DNA of 47,809 nucleotides from Butyrivibrio sp. NC3005. GTDB lineage: Bacteria; Bacillota; Clostridia; Lachnospirales; Lachnospiraceae. A program made the translations under genes and the position numbers. Every line of letters starts with the position of its first letter. Position 1 is the first letter of the stretch. The notes beneath the pieces are model-generated. The model was not told the DNA's origin. It saw only the letters and a program-made list of their open reading frames with translations, and did no database searches. The stretch covers positions 1 through 47,809 of the forward strand of contig NZ_KE384208.1 in the NCBI RefSeq assembly GCF_000424545.1, read 5' to 3'. Positions 1 through 7,693 of the stretch are shown piece after piece.

Positions 1-72
1 AGTTTCGTGAGAACAAAAGTCAAGTGGCAAACTGGTCATTAAAAGGGCTACGCCATGGACCAGTTTGTTGCT
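1..72. repeat. Dispersed hairpin repeat, module A (partial copy)
   Basis: This matches the repeats at 30536-30676 and 36698-36834: it shares the stretch reading GTTTCGTGAGAACAAAAG and a stem AAACTGGTC/GACCAGTTT. It probably starts outside the window. The loop of the main stem, bases 34-53, resembles the reverse complement of the loop in the other two copies, so the loop is inverted here. It lies just past the 3' end of the dihydrouridine synthase gene. Confidence 0.8.
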
Positions 73-90
73 TGTATTTTTTTCTTGTTA

Positions 91-1068
91 TTAGATAAGT
101 GTACAGTTGTTTTCCAACATTCTTGCTGCAGATTCGTATTCTGCAAATGATTTTGATTTGAGAATTGCTTTTATGTATTTATCAGAAGATTCAAATGATG
201 TACTCATATAAGACCAAAGTTCCTTCATTTTAAAGAGTACGTTCTTTTCAGTGTCGAATTCTTTTGTGTACATATTTTCAAGTTCTTTTCTGAATGCCTT
301 GAATTCATTTATTTGAAGCTTGTCTCCGCCTTTTATCTCTCTGGCAAGTGCTGGATTTGATACAATTCCTCTTCCGAGCATTACAGAAGATAGCTTTGGA
401 AGATGTCCGTTTGTGGAATTAATCGCATCAGAATAGTCATTTGCAAGCTTCTCGTAATCACTAACGGTAAAGATATTTCCATTGTAACAAACAGGGCAAC
501 TTGATTTGCCTAGAGCTTTCTTAAAGGCATCCATATCAGGATACCCTTTATAGAACTGTTTTCTTACTCTTGGATGAATTGTCAGTTCTTTAAAGGGATA
601 TTTAGAGTAAAGTTCTGATATTTGCTCCATTTCTGATGCATCGTTAAAACCTATACGACTTTTAACAGAAATGTGAGAGGCATCATCGCCAAGCTCGTTA
701 AAAATTTCATCAAAAAAAATCTCAAGTTCATCAAGATGTTTTAAAAATCCAGAACCACGTCCCTTTCCAGTAACAGTTCCGGATGGACATCCTAGATTTA
801 AATTGACTTCTTCATATCCTAAATTTCTAAGCTTTCTATATAACCATAAAAAATCATCAGAATGATTTGTTAGAATTTGAGGAATAAGATTTATTCCTTC
901 ATTTTGAGCTCGGTCAATTTCACGTTCATCGCGCTTTTTGATACAACGTCCTGCGTATATTCCTATAAATGGAGTAAAATAAGCATCTACACCTGCGAAA
1001 AACTCATGGTGAAGTTTTCTAAAGTAAACATTTGTAATGCCTTCCATTGGCGCATAATATATGTTCAT
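91..1068 (-). CDS. tRNA-dihydrouridine synthase family protein
   Basis: This flavoenzyme should reduce a uridine in tRNA to dihydrouridine with FMN and NAD(P)H in the cytoplasm. The 325-residue product starts with the family signature APMEGITN. It carries LNLGCPSG with the likely catalytic Cys, SVKSRIG and TIHPR phosphate/FMN-binding segments, and LGRGIVSNPAL near the end of the TIM barrel. Length is normal for Dus proteins, and the layout is closest to the DusC/short-Dus type. The start at 1068 is chosen because AGGAAAGG lies six bases before it; an in-frame ATG at 1086 lies upstream of that ribosome site. The gene stands alone and diverges from mgtE. The uridine position modified cannot be told from sequence. 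Confidence 0.88.
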   Translation of the reverse strand: MNIYYAPMEGITNVYFRKLHHEFFAGVDAYFTPFIGIYAGRCIKKRDEREIDRAQNEGINLIPQILTNHSDDFLWLYRKLRNLGYEEVNLNLGCPSGTVTGKGRGSGFLKHLDELEIFFDEIFNELGDDASHISVKSRIGFNDASEMEQISELYSKYPFKELTIHPRVRKQFYKGYPDMDAFKKALGKSSCPVCYNGNIFTVSDYEKLANDYSDAINSTNGHLPKLSSVMLGRGIVSNPALAREIKGGDKLQINEFKAFRKELENMYTKEFDTEKNVLFKMKELWSYMSTSFESSDKYIKAILKSKSFAEYESAARMLENNCTLI

Positions 1069-1212
1069 GATTATCCTTTCCTTCATAAAACTATTCGTTA
1101 TAATTATCCAAAAAAAAGGAAGACTGTCAAGGAAATATATTTAAAGATTATTTTTTTATACAAATAAGACGAAAACATATTTAGAAATTAAATGTGATTT
1201 TTTTGTGAAAAA

Positions 1213-1243
1213 ATGACACATTTTAGGAAAAATGTGATATGGT
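1213..1243 (+). promoter_or_regulatory. Candidate mgtE promoter with internal palindrome
   Basis: ATGACA at 1213-1218 and TATGGT at 1238-1243, with TG one base upstream of the latter (extended -10), could drive mgtE. The spacer is 19 bases, longer than ideal. Between the two boxes lies a palindrome, CACATTTT-AGGA-AAAATGTG at 1217-1236, placed where a repressor would block polymerase. Both calls are inference. The rest of the 1087-1295 intergenic stretch is AT-rich with no other clear signal. Confidence 0.35.
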
Positions 1244-1295
1244 AATAAAGCTTGAAAATTATTTTTACAAAATACATGGTAAAGGAGGTGGTTTT

Positions 1296-1418
1296 ATGGA
1301 AACACATATACAGAGTTCGGACAATCCTGCGCCCCGAGTGTGCAAACTAAAACTATATCCTAAGGAGAATTACCATGGAAACAAAGAACTATTTCGAAAT
1401 TCTTCAGCACCTTGTTGA
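1296..1418 (+). CDS. Possible leader peptide overlapping mgtE
   Basis: A 40-codon open frame starts with ATG five bases after a very strong ribosome site (AAAGGAGGTG, 1281-1290) and ends at TGA 1416-1418, 44 bases inside mgtE in another frame. The peptide begins METHIQSSDNPAPRVCK. mgtE has its own site (AAGGAG 1362-1367, start 1375) inside this frame, so translating the leader would run ribosomes over the mgtE start. Acidic and proline residues near the N-terminus recall peptides that destabilise ribosomes at low Mg2+, such as Salmonella MgtL, but there is no homology claim. No M-box riboswitch core was recognised here. It could also be a chance frame. Confidence 0.4.
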   Translation: METHIQSSDNPAPRVCKLKLYPKENYHGNKELFRNSSAPC

Positions 1419-2724
1419 AGTTAGGAACTATTCACAACTTCGTGAGACACTCAGTGAGATGCAATACGTAGATGTTGCGCTTGTTATTGGACAGATGGAG
1501 AAAGAGGATGCTCTCTGTTTGTTTAGATTGCTACCAAAAGATATGGCAGCAGACGTATTTGCTAATCTGGACTCTGATGACCAGAGAATTATTATTGAAT
1601 CCCTAAATGACCCTGAAGCTTCTAATATTATCAATAATCTTTACGTTGATGATGCTATTGATTTCTTGGAAGAGATGCCTGCAAACGTAGCAAAGAAGAT
1701 GCTTGCTATTGCTAATCAGGAGACTCGTTCCCAGATTAATCATTTACTTCAGTATCCTGAAGACTCTGCTGGTTCTGTAATGACGGTAGAGTATATTGAT
1801 TTGAAACAGGATATGACAATTGCTCAGGCAATTGAAAAAATTCGTAGAATAGGTCTTGATTCTGAGACTGTTAATATTTGTTATGTACTTGACTCTAAAA
1901 GAGTATTGGTTGGAACAGTAGCACTTAGATATCTGCTTCTTCTTGATTCTGATGCTGTTATTGGTGAAGTGATGAATGATAATGTAATATCTATCAATAC
2001 ACTTGATGATCAGGAAGTTGCCGCTAAAACTTTGAAAAAGTATGACTTTACAGCAATGCCGGTTGTAGATGCGGAAAATAGAATGGTCGGTATCATAACC
2101 ATCGATGACGTAGTAGATATTTTGGAAGAAGAGGCTACCGAAGATATTGAAAAGATGGCAGCTATTATTCCAAATGATCGACCATATTTAAAGACCGGTA
2201 TTTTTGAAACATATAAAAAGAGAATGCCATGGCTGTTATTTCTTATGATAAGTGCAACTTTTACAGGAGCGATTATTAGTAGCTTTGAAAATGCACTTTC
2301 AAAATGTGTATTACTTACAGCATATATTCCTATGCTTATGGATACAGGAGGAAATGCTGGTTCACAGTCAAGTGTTTCTATTATTCGTGGTCTCTCACTT
2401 GATGAGATTCAATTTAAAGATTTGTTTAAATCTTTGTGGAAAGAGTTAAGAGTTGCAATTTTATGTGGAATTACTCTTTCTGGTGCAAATTTTGTTAAGC
2501 TTCTTTTGATTGACCACCTTTCAATTCAGATTGCACTTGTTGTAAGTCTTACACTTATTGTAGTTGTTGTATTCTCTAAGATTGTAGGATGTTTTCTTCC
2601 TATGGTATCTGTTAAAGTCGGACTTGATCCTGCGGTTATGGCTAGTCCTATGATTACGACAATTGTAGATGTTATTTCTCTAATCACCTACTTTGAAATT
2701 GCATCTGTTCTTTTACATTTATAA
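1375..2724 (+). CDS. mgtE: Magnesium transporter MgtE
   Basis: This is a Mg2+-gated Mg2+ channel of the cytoplasmic membrane. The 449-residue product has the usual order: an alpha-superhelical MgtE N domain (about 15-125), a CBS-domain pair that senses Mg2+ (about 130-255, with SAGSVMTVEY and AMPVVDAENRMVGIITIDDV), a connecting helix, and a five-helix membrane domain (about 285-449). The pore signature MLMDTGGNAGSQSS is intact. Length is normal. The start at 1375 has AAGGAG seven bases upstream. A possible leader ORF overlaps the start. No Mg2+ riboswitch was recognised, so control may lie with the leader or an upstream palindrome. Confidence 0.95.
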   Translation: METKNYFEILQHLVEVRNYSQLRETLSEMQYVDVALVIGQMEKEDALCLFRLLPKDMAADVFANLDSDDQRIIIESLNDPEASNIINNLYVDDAIDFLEEMPANVAKKMLAIANQETRSQINHLLQYPEDSAGSVMTVEYIDLKQDMTIAQAIEKIRRIGLDSETVNICYVLDSKRVLVGTVALRYLLLLDSDAVIGEVMNDNVISINTLDDQEVAAKTLKKYDFTAMPVVDAENRMVGIITIDDVVDILEEEATEDIEKMAAIIPNDRPYLKTGIFETYKKRMPWLLFLMISATFTGAIISSFENALSKCVLLTAYIPMLMDTGGNAGSQSSVSIIRGLSLDEIQFKDLFKSLWKELRVAILCGITLSGANFVKLLLIDHLSIQIALVVSLTLIVVVVFSKIVGCFLPMVSVKVGLDPAVMASPMITTIVDVISLITYFEIASVLLHL

Positions 2725-2751
2725 AAATATACGATAAATCCGCTATTTGGG

Positions 2752-2780
2752 TTGACTTTATGTTCTTAAAAACGTAAAAT
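2752..2780 (+). promoter_or_regulatory. Sigma-A-type promoter for the DUF6465-like gene
   Basis: TTGACT (2752-2757) and TAAAAT (2775-2780) are separated by exactly 17 bases. The predicted transcript starts near 2787 and has a leader of about 109 bases before the start codon at 2896. No clear terminator separates it from mgtE, so read-through from mgtE is also possible. Confidence 0.6.
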
Positions 2781-2895
2781 TTTATATTGTAAGCAGTGCT
2801 TTTACGAAAATAAGAGACGGTGATATATTTTGGGAGTTTTGTTGACGGAAATATATTACATAATTCAAGGTTTATCCAATGAGGAGGATGAGGTA

Positions 2896-3147
2896 ATGGC
2901 TGGAAAGAAGAGCCCGGCAACTGCACCGGCAAAAAAGGCAGACGATTTACAGGCAAGTGTAGAACTTCAGTATGCAGGAAAGAGCATTTCTTATGATGAT
3001 ATGGTTGAAAGTGCCAGACAGTACTGGACTAAAGATTTAGGTCATAAGATTGATGAGCTTAAAAGTCTTGAGTTGTATGTAAAGCCAGAAGAAGATCGTG
3101 TTTATTATGTGGCTAACGGTAAGGAAGTTGGTTCTTCAACGCTTTAA
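2896..3147 (+). CDS. Small DUF6465-like protein
   Basis: The function is unknown. The 83-residue product has a Lys/Ala/Pro-rich N-terminus (about 1-20) followed by a compact domain with VELQYAGKSISYDDMVESA, a central helix, and the strand pair LELYVKPEEDRVYYVANG. That last motif, from memory, is typical of the DUF6465 family common in Lachnospiraceae. The start at 2896 is chosen because AGGAGG lies at 2882-2887; an upstream in-frame start near 2830 would precede that site. It is probably cytosolic, as no signal peptide or membrane segment is present. It is monocistronic, with its own promoter and a strong terminator immediately after the stop. Confidence 0.8.
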   Translation: MAGKKSPATAPAKKADDLQASVELQYAGKSISYDDMVESARQYWTKDLGHKIDELKSLELYVKPEEDRVYYVANGKEVGSSTL

Positions 3148-3168
3148 TTATCATTTTTTATTAATTTT

Positions 3169-3198
3169 CCCTCGGAATTATTCCGAGGGTTTTTTTTT
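3169..3198 (+). terminator. Rho-independent terminator
   Basis: A perfect 9-bp stem, CCCTCGGAA/TTCCGAGGG, with a TTA loop is followed by nine T residues. It ends the transcript of the DUF6465-like gene. Confidence 0.95.
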
Positions 3199-3222
3199 AT
3201 TCCAAAATTCTTCTATATTCAA

Positions 3223-3305
3223 CTGTTAACGGTTACTTTTAACAATTTTTGGAAACGATATTTGTTAAAATAGTTTCTTGTAAGTTCTCTTTAAAATGAT
3301 AAAAT
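3223..3305 (+). promoter_or_regulatory. Candidate promoter and sugar-type operators for the GH2 gene
   Basis: TTGTAA (3278-3283) and TAAAAT (3300-3305), 16 bases apart, give a candidate promoter with start near 3312. Upstream lie two operator-like sequences: GTTAACGGTTAC near 3223, a partial palindrome of the LacI type, and TTGGAAACGATATT near 3249, which resembles one half of a catabolite-responsive element but lacks the full consensus. Sugar control of the downstream glycosidase is inference. Confidence 0.35.
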
Positions 3306-3360
3306 GATATTAAACGGAAACGAAAAAATGAGAATAAGTTTCCTGCGAGCGAGGTATAGC

Positions 3361-5967
3361 ATGAATCTTCATATTCCCTTTAATGATGCATGGTCTTTTG
3401 CAAAAGAAAAAAGCACCTTGTTTGAAACAGTGCGCATACCACATACTGTTTCAAATACAAGTCTGAATTATTTTGATGAGTCTGTCTATCAGAATAGATG
3501 TATCTATAAGAAAAAATTCATAGCAGGTAATCAATGGAAGAATTCAAGGGTTTTTCTTGTTTTTGGTGCCGTAGCTCATGTTGCTATAGTCTATTTAAAT
3601 GGGCGTCAACTTGTGAAACATTCAAATGGATATACATCTTTTTCAGTAGAATTGACAGATGAATTAGAGTTTGGATGCGAAAATGAAATAATAGTTCAGG
3701 TTTCAGGTACCGAAGAAGATAATGTTCCGCCTTTTGGACATGTAGTTGATTATATGACCTATTGCGGAATTTACAGACCTGTTTCACTTGATATTAAGCC
3801 AAGGACATTTATTGATGATATTTTTGTGAGTGCGAAATTAAATGAAATTTTTTTTGATGCTCATAATCCTGAGAAATGTAAGCAAGAGGCAATCCTAAAT
3901 ATAGATTATAAAATATCAGATTTAGAGGGGAAAAACAGCAAGAATTTAAAGTTTTCTATGTGTCGGTATACCTCAAAAGATTTGGCAGAATCTCTTTATG
4001 GTAAAGAAAAAGCTGCTTTTAATCCGGATTTATTAACTGATGAGAAAATATACGAAAAAGAGAATTACTCTGAGTGGGTTACACTTGGAAATACAGTTTT
4101 ATCAGAAGATAAGTGTGAAGGAAGTTTTAATTGTAGGACTTTACCAGTATGTTTGTGGGATGTCACATATCCGGCTATGTACCTTTTAAAAACAGAGATT
4201 TATATAGATGGTGTAAAAATCGATGAGAAGCTAATAAGATTTGCATTCAGGAGTGCAATGTTTAAGAATAACGGTTTTTATCTAAATGGAAGGAAGTTTA
4301 AAATTCGTGGATTGAACAGGCATCAAAGTTTTCCATACGTAGGATATGCAATGCCGAAATCGATGCAGACCTTTGATGCTGAGATATTGAAAAACGAATT
4401 ATTTTGTAATGCAGTAAGAACTTCGCATTATCCGCAATCACAGGATTTTATTGACAAGTGCGATGAACTAGGACTATTGGTGTTTATGGAATTTCCAGGA
4501 TGGCAGTATATAGGAGATGATTCCTGGAAAGAACAGGCATTAAAGAATTTAGAGGAAATGATAGTACAGTTTAGAAATCATCCTTCTATTATTCTATGGG
4601 GAGTTAGGATAAATGAATCAATAGATTGTGATGATTTTTATAGAAAAACAAATAAACTTGCTCATAGGCTTGATATAAGCAGGCAAACTGGCGGAGTAAG
4701 AGCAAGCAAAAAGAGTCATTTGTTTGAAGACGTATATACCTATAATGATTTTTCTTATAACGGAACAAATGACGGATGTGAAAAGAAAAGTGCGGTAACG
4801 TCAGATGCTTCAAAACCGTATCTTGTAACTGAATATAATGGGCATATGTTTCCAACCAAAATTTTTGATAATGAAGACAGGAGAGTTGAACATGCAATAA
4901 GACATATAAAAGTATTGGATGCTATAGCTGGAAATACTGATATATGTGGATCATTTGGTTGGTGCATGTTTGATTATAACACTCATAAAGATTTCGGCTC
5001 CGGTGATAGAATCTGTTATCACGGAGTAATGGATATGTATAGAAATGCTAAAAAAGCAGCGGCAAGTTATGCGATGCAGCAAGATGAGATACCTTTTCTT
5101 GAAATAAGCTCAAATATGGATATCGGAGAGCATAGTGAATGTATTAGAGGATGCGTGTGGATTTTTTCTAATGCAGATAAAGTCAGGTTCTACAAAAATG
5201 ATATTTTTATTCATGAATATGACATGAAAAAAGATACTCCATTTAAAAATATTTTGCATGGTCCTGTGCCTATTAATGATTATATTGGTAATCAGATTGA
5301 AAAAAATGAGCCATATGGAAAAAGACAAGCTTCTGACATTAAGGATGTGTTAAATTGCGCAGGCAGATTTGGAATGGGGCACATGACCAAAAGTGCAATG
5401 CTCAAAGCAGCAAAGCTTATTGCAGTAAATAGAATGAAATTTGAAGATGCGCTTATTTTGTATAACAAATATATAGGCGATTGGGGAGGAAAATCTACTG
5501 TTTTTCGTTTTGAAGCTATAAAAGACCAAAAGATAGTAAAGACTGTTATTAAAGCACCTGGAAAAACTATTCATCTTCATACAAAAGTAGATCATACAAA
5601 ACTTAGAGAAGAACCTTCTTTTATAAGAAAAATGAATGAAAACGGGATATATGAAATTAATGATGAAGATAAAAAACTCTTTAAGTATTCATTCAGAGAA
5701 TATGGAGATGGGGCGCTTACTTTTGATGTAGCAGAAGTCAGGATAGTGGCAAGAGATGAAAATGGAAATGATACACCATTTCTCATGGAACCTGTTCTTT
5801 TCGAAACGCAAGGTCCAATTGAAATAATAGGGCCTAAAATGAGTGTATTAAGAGGCGGAGTTGGAGCGTGCTATGTTAGAACTACAGGAGACAGAGGCAA
5901 CGCCAAACTCATCATTCATTCAGAAATTGAAAATAAAGAAATAGATTTTGAAGTAACAAACAGATGA
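3361..5967 (+). CDS. Glycoside hydrolase family 2 protein (beta-galactosidase/glucuronidase-like)
   Basis: This is a retaining exo-glycosidase expected to act in the cytoplasm on imported oligosaccharides; no signal peptide is seen. The 868 residues hold an N-terminal jelly-roll sugar-binding domain (about 15-160), an immunoglobulin-like domain (about 165-290), a TIM barrel (about 295-575) and C-terminal beta domains (about 590-868) ending with the VRIVARDENGN and GPIEIIGP motifs seen in GH2 beta-galactosidase-like enzymes. Acid/base Glu is E419 in WGVRINES; the nucleophile is E491 in VTEYNGH. The start at 3361 has GAGG upstream and begins with the expected MNLHIPFNDAW; earlier ATGs overlap or crowd the -10 box. 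The exact sugar cannot be told. A glycosyltransferase-like gene follows after 40 bases. Confidence 0.88.
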   Translation: MNLHIPFNDAWSFAKEKSTLFETVRIPHTVSNTSLNYFDESVYQNRCIYKKKFIAGNQWKNSRVFLVFGAVAHVAIVYLNGRQLVKHSNGYTSFSVELTDELEFGCENEIIVQVSGTEEDNVPPFGHVVDYMTYCGIYRPVSLDIKPRTFIDDIFVSAKLNEIFFDAHNPEKCKQEAILNIDYKISDLEGKNSKNLKFSMCRYTSKDLAESLYGKEKAAFNPDLLTDEKIYEKENYSEWVTLGNTVLSEDKCEGSFNCRTLPVCLWDVTYPAMYLLKTEIYIDGVKIDEKLIRFAFRSAMFKNNGFYLNGRKFKIRGLNRHQSFPYVGYAMPKSMQTFDAEILKNELFCNAVRTSHYPQSQDFIDKCDELGLLVFMEFPGWQYIGDDSWKEQALKNLEEMIVQFRNHPSIILWGVRINESIDCDDFYRKTNKLAHRLDISRQTGGVRASKKSHLFEDVYTYNDFSYNGTNDGCEKKSAVTSDASKPYLVTEYNGHMFPTKIFDNEDRRVEHAIRHIKVLDAIAGNTDICGSFGWCMFDYNTHKDFGSGDRICYHGVMDMYRNAKKAAASYAMQQDEIPFLEISSNMDIGEHSECIRGCVWIFSNADKVRFYKNDIFIHEYDMKKDTPFKNILHGPVPINDYIGNQIEKNEPYGKRQASDIKDVLNCAGRFGMGHMTKSAMLKAAKLIAVNRMKFEDALILYNKYIGDWGGKSTVFRFEAIKDQKIVKTVIKAPGKTIHLHTKVDHTKLREEPSFIRKMNENGIYEINDEDKKLFKYSFREYGDGALTFDVAEVRIVARDENGNDTPFLMEPVLFETQGPIEIIGPKMSVLRGGVGACYVRTTGDRGNAKLIIHSEIENKEIDFEVTNR

Positions 5968-6007
5968 ATTATATAACTTGTGTACCAAGTATTTTGGGAG
6001 GTATTTC

Positions 6008-7486
6008 ATGAAGGATAAAGCAAAGGTTATTTTCGGAAATGTGATTCCTGATAAGATTTACAAAAAAGCCTGCAAAGCAAAGAAAAAGAATATGAAAAAG
6101 TACGGAGATGACACAGATAAGTCTTATGAGGTAAAGATTATTGACAATCCGTATATTGGAAAAAGTCTAGGTGTATCAGATATTAGAGTTGCAGAAGGAA
6201 AAGGCAACGAAGATTTTGATATGGAAAAGGGCATTATTGTTGGAAATATAAGAATGGGTTTTGGACATTATAGAATATCTATGGCTATGGCATCTTGTGC
6301 ACAACATCTTGGATATAAGCCTTATTGGTTTGACCTTAACTCTTTTCCACAGACAACTTGTACTAAGCTAATAAGCGGTCAGAATGAACTGTATTCACTT
6401 GGATCAAGACTGTCTAAAAATCCGGTTTTTAATAAGCTTGTCTGGGAACCTGTAAACTACGAGCTTTTTAGAAAACTGTCCTATAATTGCGCAGATCAGA
6501 AAAATGCAGAAATTATGGCACCTGTATATAAAAATATTCCAAAAGATATTCCGGTTATTGCAACTCATGTATGGCCAGCGCAGGCTGCAATACATGCTGG
6601 AATGAAATATGTGGTTAATGCTATTCCTGATAACTGGCCAATGGCGCTTCACTTATCAGAAGGAAGCATTCATACTATTCAGACACATATGTCTTACCAT
6701 GGGTATAGAGTGTTAAATGGAATGAATGGGAAAAAAGTCTGCAATTCAATGAATGGAAATGACCTTGTTTATACAGGTCACTATATTGATTATGAGCTTG
6801 TTGATGGAATTGAAAAAGACTGCGGACAGCGAATAGACAGAAAGAAAAACGGTAAGCCGATGAGATTTCTTCTTACAATAGGAGGGGCTGGTGCGCAGAA
6901 AGAATTGTTTGCAGGCATAATAAGACATTTAATTCCCGAGATTCGCAATAAAAGAGCAGTATTGTATGTGAATGTAGGGGATTATAAAAATGTCTGGGAT
7001 GAACTATGCAGCGAAATAGAAGGAATGAAAGAACTAGCAGCTTCACATATGGATAATTGGGAAGATTCAACTGAATTTGCTCGAAAAGCACTTGATCCTT
7101 CTTACGAAATAAATGGAATACATGGCTTTTGGCACAAAAATATTTTCGAAGCCGTCTACATTACAAATCTTCTTATGAGAAGCTGTGATGTACTCGTCAC
7201 AAAGCCTTCTGAACTTTCATTTTATCCTGTTCCTAAACTTTTTATAAGACGAGTGGGAAAACATGAGATGTGGGGGGCAATTCATTCTGCAGAAATAGGC
7301 GATGGTACGCTTGAATGCAGAGATTTACCACATATAAATCAGATGATAGATTTGTTCATGGAAGATGACAATTATCTTATAGATATGTGCGAAAATATTA
7401 AAAGGAATAAATCTATAGGAATATATGATGGTGCTTTAAATGTTGTTAAAATAGCAATGAATATGAAGGAAAAGAAGCTTAATTAA
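6008..7486 (+). CDS. GT-B-like putative glycosyltransferase, unassigned family
   Basis: The exact function is not recognised. The 492-residue product has features of GT-B enzymes of the MurG/MGDG-synthase type: an N-terminal loop VGNIRMGFGHYRIS resembling the GxGHxR acceptor-side motif (about 78-92), THVWPAQAA and AIPDNWPM segments, a second Rossmann start FLLTIGGAGAQKE (about 290), and DVLVTKPSELSF (about 400), like the nucleotide-sugar loop of GT28. No membrane segment or signal peptide is visible; the N-terminus is Lys-rich and could contact membrane lipids. The start at 6008 has GGGAGG six bases upstream. It follows the GH2 gene closely and ends in a strong terminator, so the two probably form one transcript. 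It could instead be a non-catalytic family member. Confidence 0.55.
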   Translation: MKDKAKVIFGNVIPDKIYKKACKAKKKNMKKYGDDTDKSYEVKIIDNPYIGKSLGVSDIRVAEGKGNEDFDMEKGIIVGNIRMGFGHYRISMAMASCAQHLGYKPYWFDLNSFPQTTCTKLISGQNELYSLGSRLSKNPVFNKLVWEPVNYELFRKLSYNCADQKNAEIMAPVYKNIPKDIPVIATHVWPAQAAIHAGMKYVVNAIPDNWPMALHLSEGSIHTIQTHMSYHGYRVLNGMNGKKVCNSMNGNDLVYTGHYIDYELVDGIEKDCGQRIDRKKNGKPMRFLLTIGGAGAQKELFAGIIRHLIPEIRNKRAVLYVNVGDYKNVWDELCSEIEGMKELAASHMDNWEDSTEFARKALDPSYEINGIHGFWHKNIFEAVYITNLLMRSCDVLVTKPSELSFYPVPKLFIRRVGKHEMWGAIHSAEIGDGTLECRDLPHINQMIDLFMEDDNYLIDMCENIKRNKSIGIYDGALNVVKIAMNMKEKKLN

Positions 7487-7491
7487 AGGTT

Positions 7492-7527
7492 ATTGCGTGA
7501 TTGTGAAAACAGTCACGCAATTTTTTT
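7492..7527 (+). terminator. Rho-independent terminator with GAAA tetraloop
   Basis: A 13-bp stem (7492-7504 with 7509-7521, one G-U pair) closes a GAAA tetraloop and runs into seven T residues. It ends the GH2-glycosyltransferase transcript just before the purine-uptake promoter. Confidence 0.95.
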
Positions 7528-7541
7528 GAATAAGCGTTCAA
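7526..7541 (+). promoter_or_regulatory. Likely TetR operator, upstream copy
   Basis: The palindrome TTGAATAAGCGTTCAA has arms TTGAA/TTCAA and sits just upstream of the -35 box. Twelve of its sixteen positions match the second copy at 7576-7591. The operon encodes a TetR-family regulator (12645-13289), the natural candidate to bind it. It overlaps the T-tract of the preceding terminator. Confidence 0.6.
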
Positions 7542-7548
7542 AAAAATG

Positions 7549-7577
7549 TTGACAAACCTGTCACTAATCATTATATT
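7549..7577 (+). promoter_or_regulatory. Consensus sigma-A promoter of the purine uptake operon
   Basis: TTGACA (7549-7554) and TATATT (7572-7577) are separated by 17 bases; transcription should start near 7584. The leader of about 110 bases holds a small hairpin, ATCCTTT/AAAGGAT, near 7600-7623 and a 15-codon frame from 7596. No purine riboswitch core was found, so control is more likely by the flanking palindromes. Confidence 0.85.
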
Positions 7578-7591
7578 GAATGGGTGGTCAA
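7576..7591 (+). promoter_or_regulatory. Likely TetR operator, downstream copy
   Basis: TTGAATGGGTGGTCAA overlaps the end of the -10 box and the transcription start. It matches the upstream copy in both arms, and the centres are 50 bp apart, about five helical turns. A repressor bound here would block initiation. Confidence 0.6.
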
Positions 7592-7693
7592 AAACATGAA
7601 TCCTTTTTCTAAAAGCAAAGGATATTTTGCTACTGACTGTTAGATACGTTAAGTTAGCATATGTTTTGTGAACCGTAATCATAGGAGGATTTT

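Noticed and set aside
877..1167. 96-codon plus-strand frame overlapping the dihydrouridine synthase start
   Set aside because: It is mostly antisense to a clear gene and extends into AT-rich promoter sequence.
1219..1375. M-box magnesium riboswitch upstream of mgtE
   Set aside because: The space is short and I could not find the conserved M-box core; a leader ORF explains the sequence better.
7584..7693. Purine riboswitch in the leader of the purine uptake operon
   Set aside because: None of the conserved loop and junction sequence of the family is visible in the 110-base leader.
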